The notes below the pieces were generated by a model, which was given only the letters and a program-made list of their open reading frames with translations, searched no databases and was not told the DNA's origin. From Gammaproteobacteria bacterium (GTDB lineage: Bacteria; Pseudomonadota; Gammaproteobacteria; Granulosicoccales; Granulosicoccaceae), in NCBI GenBank assembly GCA_019634245.1, contig JAHQVR010000091.1, positions 1 to 5,279 on the forward strand: DNA of 5,279 nucleotides, written 5' to 3'. Each line of letters begins with the position of its first letter. Position 1 is the first letter of the stretch. Positions 1 to 5,274 of the stretch are shown piece by piece. Both the position numbers and the translations under genes were made by a program.

Positions 1-57
1 AGGCACCACCGACTCGCCTGTGGTGTAGGCCAAGTGGACATCTTCAAGTGTAATCAT
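1..57 (-). CDS. ABC transporter ATP-binding protein, N-terminal fragment (runs off the left edge)
   Basis: Reading leftward from an ATG at 57-55 gives 19 open codons, MITLEDVHLAYTTGESVVP, up to the window edge. This matches the first strand of many ABC-transporter ATPases, especially the LolD/MacB-like group, where a short 'MI-L-V---Y-TGE--V-AL' segment precedes the Walker A loop. The Walker A, Walker B and signature motifs would lie outside the window, so the assignment rests on N-terminal resemblance alone. By family it would be a cytoplasmic ATPase energising a membrane permease. Upstream of the ATG on the minus strand only a weak GAG-type ribosome site is visible. The gene diverges from the aldo/keto reductase, with 147 bases between the two preferred starts. 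A chance ORF is the alternative, but the fit to this family start is good for so short a stretch. Confidence 0.6.
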   Translation of the reverse strand, partial: MITLEDVHLAYTTGESVVP

Positions 58-204
58 ACGTGGATAGACTCTGTTAATGGATTGGTAGTTCCCCATTAGA
101 ACTTCTGAAAAAACTAACTATCGCCGTTTGTTGGACAATGGTACTTTGTAGTAGGTTGTATTGCTACATGTCTATAGTTAGCATAAATGCAGGGAGAATA
201 TAGC
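58..204. promoter_or_regulatory. Divergent intergenic spacer with inverted repeats
   Basis: This AT-rich spacer must hold the promoters of two divergent genes. Visible elements are an 8-bp perfect inverted repeat, CTAACTAT at 114-121 and ATAGTTAG at 174-181, and a shorter one inside it, TGTAG at 147-151 and CTACA at 164-168. A TATAGT hexamer at 173-178 resembles a -10 box but has no good -35 partner. TTGGAC at 131-136 pairs with TTGTAT at 156-161 only at a poor 19-bp spacing. The symmetry could be an operator for a shared regulator; no known binding-site consensus is recognised. Confidence 0.35.
190..197 (+). promoter_or_regulatory. Ribosome binding site that decides the reductase start
   Basis: The purine run CAGGGAGA, with AGGGAG at 191-196, lies 8 bases before the GTG at 205. 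The in-frame ATG at 187 overlaps the upstream edge of this site and so cannot use it. GTG 205 is therefore preferred, and it also places the twin-arginine motif at the very N-terminus, as expected for a Tat signal. Confidence 0.7.
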
Positions 205-1158
205 GTGATAAATAGACGGTTGGTCTTAAAAAGTGCTGTTGCGTCTGCGCTTGGAGCCACGGCAATAAATTCGCATGCTAACGAGGCTGCCGACTGTTTT
301 CCGTCACGCTCGCCATTGCCATCGCGGCAGTCGGTCAAAGATAAAGTTCACCCATCCCAGATTAAAATTATCCCGTCAACAAACGAGCACATATCGAGCA
401 TTGGTATGGGGACCTGGATTACGTTTGATGTAGCCAACAACGACACCATTCGCCAGCAACGCAGTCAGGTCTTACAGGCGTTTTTCGATCACGGGGGTCA
501 GATGGTTGACTCATCTCCAATGTATGGCAATGCCGAAGCGGTGCTCGGTTACTGTTTAAGACAGAACTCTAACGACTGTGCTCTTTTTGCAGCGAGCAAA
601 ATCTGGACACCAGTTACCTTCGACGGCGTTTCACAAATGAGAAATTCAGAAGAGCTCTGGGGTGTGGAGCCAATGGATTTGATGTACGTGCATAACCTTG
701 TCAACTGGGAAAATCATTTGTCGCAACTGGTTGAATGGAAACAATCGGGCAGAATTCGCTATTTGGGCGTGAGTACATCACATGGAAGACGGCACGATCA
801 ACTGGAAAAGATTCTCAAAACGCAAAAACTGGATTTCGTCCAACTTACATATAACTATGACAATCGAGTTGCACAGGATCGATTAATTCCCATTGCAAGA
901 GATAACGGTATTGCTGTGGTAGTGAACCGACCGTTTGAGCGAGGTTATTTGGTAGACAAATACAAAAATACGCCTTTGCCTGGCATTGCCAAAGAATTGG
1001 GCTGCAAAAGCTGGGCGCAGTTTTTATTGTTGTTTATCGTTTCGAACCCAGATGTCACAGTCGCTATACCCGCCACCTCTCGCGTGGACCATATGCTGGA
1101 GAACTTAGCGGTGCTGCAAATCGAGATGCCGGATACTCAGCTCAGTAAACAATTCTAA
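205..1158 (+). CDS. Tat-exported aldo/keto reductase
   Basis: A 317-residue protein from GTG 205 (323 residues if ATG 187 is used). It opens with a Tat-type signal, N-R-R-L-V-L-K with the arginines at residues 4-5, a short hydrophobic stretch, and a plausible cleavage site after S-H-A at about residue 25. The rest is an aldo/keto reductase barrel. It has a GMGTW strand near the start, Asp102 in VDSSPMYG, Tyr107, Lys132 in AASKIW and His163 in MYVHNL, which together form the complete catalytic tetrad. The family segments RIRYLGVS and VNRPF are present, and IPATS followed by HMLENL forms the C-terminal cofactor-phosphate loop. Family knowledge predicts NAD(P)H-dependent carbonyl reduction; the substrate cannot be read from sequence. 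Tat export would carry the folded, cofactor-loaded enzyme to the periplasm. It lies upstream of a membrane thioredoxin-like gene on the same strand, 143 bases away, so cotranscription is possible but unproven. Confidence 0.9.
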   Translation: MINRRLVLKSAVASALGATAINSHANEAADCFPSRSPLPSRQSVKDKVHPSQIKIIPSTNEHISSIGMGTWITFDVANNDTIRQQRSQVLQAFFDHGGQMVDSSPMYGNAEAVLGYCLRQNSNDCALFAASKIWTPVTFDGVSQMRNSEELWGVEPMDLMYVHNLVNWENHLSQLVEWKQSGRIRYLGVSTSHGRRHDQLEKILKTQKLDFVQLTYNYDNRVAQDRLIPIARDNGIAVVVNRPFERGYLVDKYKNTPLPGIAKELGCKSWAQFLLLFIVSNPDVTVAIPATSRVDHMLENLAVLQIEMPDTQLSKQF

Positions 1159-1180
1159 TCAAGGTTTACTCATCGTAAAC
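1144..1180 (+). repeat. Three alternating complementary arms over the reductase stop codon
   Basis: AGTAAAC (1144-1150), GTTTACT (1164-1170) and GTAAAC (1175-1180) form two mutually exclusive hairpins. One has a 7-bp stem with a 13-base loop, the other a 6-bp stem with a 5-base loop. The stop codon at 1156-1158 lies in the first loop. No T-run follows the second hairpin, so this is not a standard intrinsic terminator. It may influence mRNA 3'-end processing or be a protein binding site. Confidence 0.35.
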
Positions 1181-1301
1181 GCCCCATAACATTGCCACAA
1201 TCGATGTCGCTACGTGGTTGTGCCGGCTTTACCAAAAATGGCTATCAGTTCCACTTCGAATACCACGCAATCAAATTTCGGGCACATTCGTTTCTCTTTA
1301 T

Positions 1302-1853
1302 ATGAGCAAAAAGAAACAACGTAAAAAATCCCGGAAGCACGCGGGTAAAAATGACCTCACCAGCAAAAATTTGGCAGAGATTTCGAATAACGACAACCCA
1401 ACCAAAAAGCAGTCGGCTGGTACGGTCAACAAAAAGATACGCGGCCAGAACACGTTTATAATGACACGCCGTAATGCGATCAGGTTGTTAATTGCACTGC
1501 CTGTCACTGGCGCAGTCGGAGCGGCCATTCATCGCTACGATGTCCAAAACAAAGGATTGCACGACTTGACCCTGGTTGGGCAAGGCACGCCAGTGGTTGT
1601 ACAAATTCATGATCCACAGTGCCAGAAATGCCGTCGGCTAATGAATAACACACGCAAAGCATTGAAGGACCACGAAGACATAGTGTTTCGCGTTGCAGAT
1701 ATATCCAGTGGCGATGGGTCACAATTTCAGAAGAAACACAATGCCAATACCGTATCTCTATTGCTATTTAACGCCGTTGGCAAGCGTGTCGATACTATTG
1801 AGGGTGTGGCTTCTGTCGACGAATTGAAAAGTCGTTTTGCCAGCCTTAACTAG
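1302..1853 (+). CDS. Membrane-anchored thioredoxin-like protein
   Basis: A 183-residue protein from ATG 1302. The frame stays open back to a TTG at 1218, but that start has no ribosome site, whereas MSKKKQRKKSRKH looks like a natural basic cytoplasmic N-terminus. About 50 Lys/Asn-rich residues precede a T-R-R-N motif and a single hydrophobic segment (about residues 60-76), which should place the C-terminal domain in the periplasm. That domain has a thioredoxin-like pattern: strand PVVVQIHD, then PQCQKC with Cys107 and Cys110, a helix, strand VFRVADI, then VSLLLF and a Gly-containing turn. The usual cis-proline before the fourth strand is replaced by Val151 (T-V-S-L-L-L-F). A shorter product from ATG 1461 (130 residues) would begin with the Tat-like MTRRNAIRLL and is a real alternative. 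A disulfide or thiol redox role is inferred; the partner is unknown. No strong Shine-Dalgarno is seen for either ATG. Confidence 0.75.
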   Translation: MSKKKQRKKSRKHAGKNDLTSKNLAEISNNDNPTKKQSAGTVNKKIRGQNTFIMTRRNAIRLLIALPVTGAVGAAIHRYDVQNKGLHDLTLVGQGTPVVVQIHDPQCQKCRRLMNNTRKALKDHEDIVFRVADISSGDGSQFQKKHNANTVSLLLFNAVGKRVDTIEGVASVDELKSRFASLN

Positions 1854-1915
1854 ACCCCTCATATTCAACTCAGAGAACCAATAACAAACCCCTTGGCAAT
1901 CTCAATTTTGCACTC

Positions 1916-1948
1916 AGTCTTGATTTAAGACTTAATTCCTAAGACTAG
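1916..1948. repeat. Triplicated AAGACT motif (one inverted, two direct)
   Basis: AGTCTT at 1916-1921 is inverted relative to AAGACT at 1927-1932 and AAGACT at 1941-1946; the two direct copies are 14 bases apart. The centre, TTAAGACTTAA (1925-1935), is itself near-palindromic, as is CTAAGACTAG (1939-1948). Such clustering suits a transcription-factor site upstream of the hydrolase gene. No regulator is recognised. Confidence 0.3.
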
Positions 1949-2144
1949 TATTGTGCGTGAGCACGAAATGAAGCTCTATATCAATATCGGGCCATTTGAG
2001 GCGCCTGACTTGAAAACATAGGGTATTCCCTAGTTTCCAGAATTTAGGCAAAACGATACCCTCTATTTAAGCATCCTAGTCGCAAAAGCTGATCCCCGAC
2101 GCTTAGGCAGCTTGACCATAATTCTCTGAGCAAGCATGCATTTT

Positions 2145-2151
2145 AGGAGGA
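2145..2151 (+). promoter_or_regulatory. Strong Shine-Dalgarno of the hydrolase gene
   Basis: AGGAGGA is a near-perfect anti-16S match, with only 4 bases between GGAGG and the ATG at 2155. It is the strongest ribosome site in the window and fixes the start of the 666-codon gene. The spacing is slightly short. Confidence 0.8.
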
Positions 2152-2154
2152 CTA

Positions 2155-4155
2155 ATGAACACCATTAACCAAAGCAGGCCACCAGCTCCGAGCCTCTCCC
2201 GACAAAGTGACGAGCTAAGCGCTGAGCCGAATTTAGCGCGAACACCATTGCAAGTGCTAATGGATGATGCCAACGCTGGAGGCGATCAGCACAACGGAGC
2301 CGGGACTCCCGCTGCCAATGATCTGCGTGATCCGGCGAATTTTGCCTTCCCTGGCCCTATGACTAGTCTGTTAAGCGAACCCTTGCTCAGCAATCCGTTT
2401 GCGTTAGCTCAGATCGCTGGTGGCCAGCCACTATCTGTTAATGCCGGGCAACAGGCTCAGCCATCCTCCTACAAAGTGAAAAGCGGCGATACGCTTACTG
2501 GCATTGCGGCGGCACACAACATGAGTTTGGATGAACTGATCGCTTTGAATCCGCAAATCAGAAACCCGGATTTGATTCATCCTGGCGATCAAATCACTGT
2601 TTCTTCACAACGACATGGTAATGGCAATACACAAGCGTCGACGCACACGGTTGTCGGTGGGGACACGCTCAGTGGTATCGCTGCTCGCAATGGTGTATCG
2701 GTAAGTGCATTATTAGCGGCTAATCCGCAAATCAGCAATCCCGACCTGATTCATCCTGGCGACGTTATTAATCTGCCTTCGGGTACAGAAAACCCTGGAG
2801 GGCCAGGTGGACCGACGGGTCCAGCTGAAACGCCTGCTCCAGACAATCCTCCAGGTGGTCCGGCTGCCGGTGGCGATTTTGACTACGACATGATTTCGGG
2901 TGTTGCAGGAAACCAAAACATCACACCAGAATTTATCAATGAGGTTGAGGCTATGGCCGAGCGCTTGGGCACTCGGCCAGAGTACCTGATGGCGGTAATG
3001 AGCTTTGAGTCGGCTGGTAGTTTCGACCCAGCAATCGAAAATCCACTTTCAGGTGCAACCGGTTTAATTCAGTTTATACCCAGTACCGCTCGAGGACTTG
3101 GCACCAGTACAAACGAATTGTCGCGAATGTCACCACTAGAACAGCTTGAGTTTGTGGAAAAGTACTTCGACCAACCGCATTTTGCTGGAAAGCTTGGAAG
3201 TGTTGAAGGACTGTACAGCGCGGTACTCTCTGGACAGGCTAAACCCAATCCAGACGATACTTTGCCCAATTTTGTTCGCGGCCATCAAAATTACACGCAG
3301 AATGCCCCGCTTGATATCAATGGCGATGGCCGAATCACATCCGGCGAAGCTTCTTCTGAAGTTGTGTCCCGACTTTACGGTGGGGTTCCAGCGGTACAAC
3401 AACAACTGATTGACGCTGGCGCAGTGCCTGCGAATCAGCAAAGTGGTTTTGCCGACGGTGACTTTGGTCCGGACACGCAATCTGCATTGATCAATTTTCA
3501 AAATGCGAATGGATTGGAACCCACCGGTTACCTTAACGATGAAACCGGTCGCCTATTGTTTAATCTCGATGGTGCGCAAAGTGATTCAGGTAATGGCGGG
3601 ACAACAACCGGCGCGGTTGATCTTGAGTTGAATAACGACATCCATGAACGATCTACTCCAGCACGACAAAGCATCACGTCACCTGTGATCGGTGATTTCA
3701 CTATCACCGAAGGATTTATGGCGCGTGGTGGCCCACACAGTTCAAAGTCTGCCAGGCAAGCGATCTTCTCAGACAATCCAACGGTAGCCGAAAACGTTCC
3801 GGCCGGCGTTTATAATCTAGGCATTGACTATGTCACAGCGGATGGCCGCATCGATAGCTGGTTTAACGGTGAAGTAATAGGTACTGACTACAGCTCTACT
3901 GGCTATGGCAATCGTCTGATCATGAAAAGCGATGTGATGTTTGAATACAATGGTCAGTCGTACCCAGTCTTTGCACATTACGCACACGCCGATTCTTTCA
4001 ATGTTAGTGTTGGTGATCGTATAACTGCTGGACAGGACATTGGTGATCAGGGCAGCACCGGCGGTAGCACCGGAGACCATGTAGACTTCCATACCTGGAT
4101 AGAAGTTAACGGCCAGAGAATCACCATTTCACCGAATCTATTGGCCGGTGGATAG
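2155..4155 (+). CDS. Modular peptidoglycan hydrolase: LysM-LysM-lytic transglycosylase-PG binding-M23-like
   Basis: A 666-residue protein with clear modules. Residues 1-105 are Pro/Gln/Ala/Asn-rich and probably disordered, with no Sec or Tat signal and no membrane segment. LysM domains lie at about 106-149 and 164-207 (SGDTLTGIA and GGDTLSGIA cores), followed by a Pro/Gly linker at 211-240. A lytic transglycosylase (SLT-like) domain spans about 255-408, with catalytic Glu285 in SFESAG and the GLIQFIPSTA motif at 303-312. Inside it sits a perfect 12-residue EF-hand loop, Asp387 to Glu398. A PG_binding_1-type domain lies at about 411-470 (FGPDTQSALINFQ). An M23/LytM-like domain spans about 550-660, but Asn554 replaces the first zinc His and Asp644 the second His of H-x-H; Asp558, His608 and His642 remain. 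The likely role is chitin/peptidoglycan binding and cleavage of MurNAc-GlcNAc bonds. Lack of a signal suggests delivery by a secretion system, phage-like particle or lysis. Confidence 0.88.
   Translation: MNTINQSRPPAPSLSRQSDELSAEPNLARTPLQVLMDDANAGGDQHNGAGTPAANDLRDPANFAFPGPMTSLLSEPLLSNPFALAQIAGGQPLSVNAGQQAQPSSYKVKSGDTLTGIAAAHNMSLDELIALNPQIRNPDLIHPGDQITVSSQRHGNGNTQASTHTVVGGDTLSGIAARNGVSVSALLAANPQISNPDLIHPGDVINLPSGTENPGGPGGPTGPAETPAPDNPPGGPAAGGDFDYDMISGVAGNQNITPEFINEVEAMAERLGTRPEYLMAVMSFESAGSFDPAIENPLSGATGLIQFIPSTARGLGTSTNELSRMSPLEQLEFVEKYFDQPHFAGKLGSVEGLYSAVLSGQAKPNPDDTLPNFVRGHQNYTQNAPLDINGDGRITSGEASSEVVSRLYGGVPAVQQQLIDAGAVPANQQSGFADGDFGPDTQSALINFQNANGLEPTGYLNDETGRLLFNLDGAQSDSGNGGTTTGAVDLELNNDIHERSTPARQSITSPVIGDFTITEGFMARGGPHSSKSARQAIFSDNPTVAENVPAGVYNLGIDYVTADGRIDSWFNGEVIGTDYSSTGYGNRLIMKSDVMFEYNGQSYPVFAHYAHADSFNVSVGDRITAGQDIGDQGSTGGSTGDHVDFHTWIEVNGQRITISPNLLAGG
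2548..2763 (+). repeat. Near-identical DNA in the two LysM C-terminal halves
   Basis: The segment from 2548 and that from 2722, 174 bases apart, match at 36 of 41 positions, including a 14-base and a 15-base exact run. Both encode N-P-Q-I-x-N-P-D-L-I-H-P-G-D. The front halves of the two LysM domains are much less alike, so the similarity looks like a partial duplication or gene conversion rather than only protein-level conservation. Confidence 0.7.
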
Positions 4156-4173
4156 TCAGATTGGCAACACAGC

Positions 4174-4193
4174 ATGCGCTTTTTTCGGCGCAT
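4174..4193. terminator. Stem-loop after the hydrolase gene, possible weak terminator
   Basis: ATGCGC (4174-4179) and GCGCAT (4188-4193) form a 6-bp GC-rich stem 18 bases after the hydrolase stop. The six T residues lie in the loop (4180-4185) rather than after the stem, so it is not a standard intrinsic terminator on either strand. It is the only hairpin of note in the 4156-4287 gap. Confidence 0.3.
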
Positions 4194-4218
4194 CTAAATT
4201 CAACACGGCCATCGTGCG

Positions 4219-4249
4219 TTGCCTTAGTCAGAAAGTATCTTGATAAAAT
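4219..4249 (+). promoter_or_regulatory. Candidate sigma-70 promoter before the periplasmic protein gene
   Basis: TTGCCT at 4219-4224 could act as a -35 box with GATAAA at 4242-4247 (17-bp spacer) or TAAAAT at 4244-4249 (19-bp spacer). Transcription would then begin near 4256, which favours the ATG at 4288 over the TTG at 4240 as the start of the next gene. The match is moderate, and read-through from the hydrolase gene is equally possible. Confidence 0.3.
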
Positions 4250-4287
4250 TGGCAGCAAAAAAGTATGTTATTGCAAGCGGCGTAACA

Positions 4288-5133
4288 ATGGAGACGGGCT
4301 TTAATTTGCTTATACAGCAACGCTTTGTGAAAATTACAAAACGCATTTTCGCTAACGAATCACCAATAGTTTTAATGATCGTATTAGTGGTCGTGCTTGC
4401 ACAGGCATCTTGCACCGTTATCGGTGATGATGAAATTAATAACACCGCCGGCGAAACAGCATCGTTGGAAAACTCGACAGATATTGTTGCCGATTTTCGC
4501 ACAACCGACTCTCAGGATTTGGATAGCGAATCTGATTTAGCCACCGGCAAGAACAGTACTTCCACTAATATTGTTGCAAACAAAGCCAATGAAAAAATAA
4601 TCGTTGACGCTGCACTTGGATCTGGCGCTTTTGAACGTTATCGCCTCGCTGACTCTGCACACGGCTACTTCACCAGCACCGAACAACAACAAGTTTTGCA
4701 TGTCATTGTAAATCGCAAGGTCACAGCTGTTGCAAAAGAAATTATTCCATCAATTCTTGTGATTTTTCAGGATGAAAAACCGATCACACAATTTGTACCA
4801 TCCAATGCCTCGTACCTGGATATTGCGTCGGTTTTCGATGTCAACAACGATGGATTGAATGAGGTACTACTTACTGCCTCAGCCTACCAAATGGGAAGTC
4901 ATTTCATTGCTGCCGATGTATATGGCTTTAAAGTACCCAGTGATATCCTCAAACAGGAAATGGGCGCGGTATACGTGAACGCCTGTGATGCAGCCATTGA
5001 GGAAAACCAGCATATAAGCGCATCGGTGTTGTCCACAACACCTGGTAGCGATGAACTGGTAGCCGAAAGCTATTTCGCTCCTTGCAATAAAAATGGTGAG
5101 TTACCAGATGTGGAATTATTCTCCGCGCAATAA
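4288..5133 (+). CDS. Membrane-anchored or lipoprotein-like periplasmic protein with an FG-GAP-like motif
   Basis: The family is not recognised. From ATG 4288 the product has 281 residues; a TTG at 4240 would add 16. A basic N-terminal segment (residues 12-20, with R, K, K and R) leads to a hydrophobic stretch at about 26-40 and Cys42 in L-A-Q-A-S-C. This fits an uncleaved anchor or, less well, a lipobox, since Gln sits at -3 where Leu/Val is usual. Residues 45-105 are Asp/Ser/Thr/Asn-rich and probably flexible. The folded part begins near 106 and contains FDVNNDGLNEVLLTA (183-197), which resembles the calcium-binding FG-GAP/VCBS repeat motif, present once. Cys233 and Cys266 could form a disulfide. 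The gene starts 132 bases after the hydrolase, and a periplasmic partner or immunity role is speculation. Its last 26 bases overlap the start of a small repeat ORF, and its stop codon contains the first two bases of the tandem array. Confidence 0.7.
   Translation: METGFNLLIQQRFVKITKRIFANESPIVLMIVLVVVLAQASCTVIGDDEINNTAGETASLENSTDIVADFRTTDSQDLDSESDLATGKNSTSTNIVANKANEKIIVDAALGSGAFERYRLADSAHGYFTSTEQQQVLHVIVNRKVTAVAKEIIPSILVIFQDEKPITQFVPSNASYLDIASVFDVNNDGLNEVLLTASAYQMGSHFIAADVYGFKVPSDILKQEMGAVYVNACDAAIEENQHISASVLSTTPGSDELVAESYFAPCNKNGELPDVELFSAQ
5095..5100 (+). promoter_or_regulatory. Ribosome binding site of the repeat-peptide ORF
   Basis: GGTGAG lies 7 bases before the ATG at 5108. Its GGTGA core is part of the extended anti-16S complement GGAGGTGAT. 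It lies within the 3' end of the preceding gene, as expected for a translationally coupled downstream ORF. Confidence 0.45.
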
Positions 5134-5254
5134 GCTCAGTGGCAAGCTCAGTGGCAAGCTCAGTGGCAAGCTCAGTGGCAAACTCACCAACAAACTCACC
5201 AACAAACTCACCAACAAACTCACAGACAAACTCACAGACAAACTCACAGACTAA
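5108..5254 (+). CDS. Small ORF for a 48-residue tetrapeptide-repeat protein (KLSG/KLTN/KLTD)
   Basis: From ATG 5108 the frame reads MWNYSPRN, then KLSG four times, KLTN three times, KLTD three times, and stops at TAA 5252-5254, the codon directly after the last perfect repeat. The product is about 5 kDa and strongly basic (ten Lys and one Arg against three Asp), with a Leu every fourth residue and no signal peptide or other domain. A reasonable ribosome site precedes it. It overlaps the upstream gene by 26 bases in the +1 frame, suggesting coupling. Differences between repeat blocks are synonymous or conservative in this frame (AAG/AAA Lys, AGT/ACC/ACA Ser-Thr, GGC/AAC/GAC Gly-Asn-Asp) but radical in the other two. 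I know of no matching family. The alternative is a non-coding minisatellite that happens to be open; the repeat lacks stops in all three forward frames, so openness alone is not evidence. Confidence 0.45.
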   Translation: MWNYSPRNKLSGKLSGKLSGKLSGKLTNKLTNKLTNKLTDKLTDKLTD

Positions 5255-5274
5255 AACTAAACAAACTCATCTGC
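5132..5274 (+). repeat. 12-bp tandem array in three homogeneous blocks
   Basis: Ten contiguous units fill 5132-5251. AAGCTCAGTGGC occurs four times (5132-5179), AAACTCACCAAC three times (5180-5215) and AAACTCACAGAC three times (5216-5251). All units share AA-R-CTCA at positions 1-7 and C at position 12. Copies are identical within a block and differ by five positions between blocks 1 and 2 and by two between blocks 2 and 3. A decayed tail follows, with AAACTCATCTGC at 5263-5274 still fitting the pattern but displaced by one base. There are no spacers, so it is not a CRISPR array. The array may continue in degenerate form beyond the window. Confidence 0.95.

Larger units (their letters stand above)
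1854..2154 (+). promoter_or_regulatory. 301-bp non-coding leader of the hydrolase gene
   Basis: No convincing gene lies here; the longest plausible reading is a 17-codon ORF at 1968-2021 without a ribosome site. The region holds several small symmetric elements: AAGACT repeats at 1916-1946, a hairpin TTGTGC/GCACGA at 1951-1966, TAGGG-TATT-CCCTA at 2019-2032, a longer-range AGGGTAT/ATACCCT pair at 2020-2026 and 2056-2062, and AAGCTG/CAGCTT at 2086-2091 and 2108-2113. No sigma-70 promoter with both boxes well matched could be picked. The length and the amount of symmetry suggest the downstream gene is regulated, possibly at the RNA level near its ribosome site. Confidence 0.45.

Noticed and set aside
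1218..1301. N-terminal extension of the thioredoxin-like protein from TTG 1218
   Set aside because: It has a TTG start with no Shine-Dalgarno and an unremarkable sequence, while MSKKKQRKK at 1302 is a natural start.
1892..1912. Sigma-54-like TGGCA...TTGCA upstream of the hydrolase
   Set aside because: The spacing between GG and GC is about three bases too long for a -24/-12 promoter.
1968..2021. 17-codon ORF starting MKLYINIGPF in the hydrolase leader
   Set aside because: It has no ribosome site, is very short, and nothing else supports translation.
3136..3501. 121-codon minus-strand ORF within the hydrolase gene
   Set aside because: It is a shadow of a confidently assigned gene, with no domain resemblance.
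4375..4413. Start of the periplasmic protein at ATG 4375, directly before the hydrophobic segment
   Set aside because: It would leave no basic residues before the hydrophobic core and has no ribosome site.
5132..5251. CRISPR-like repeats
   Set aside because: Units are 12 bp and contiguous, with no spacers; this is a minisatellite-type array.
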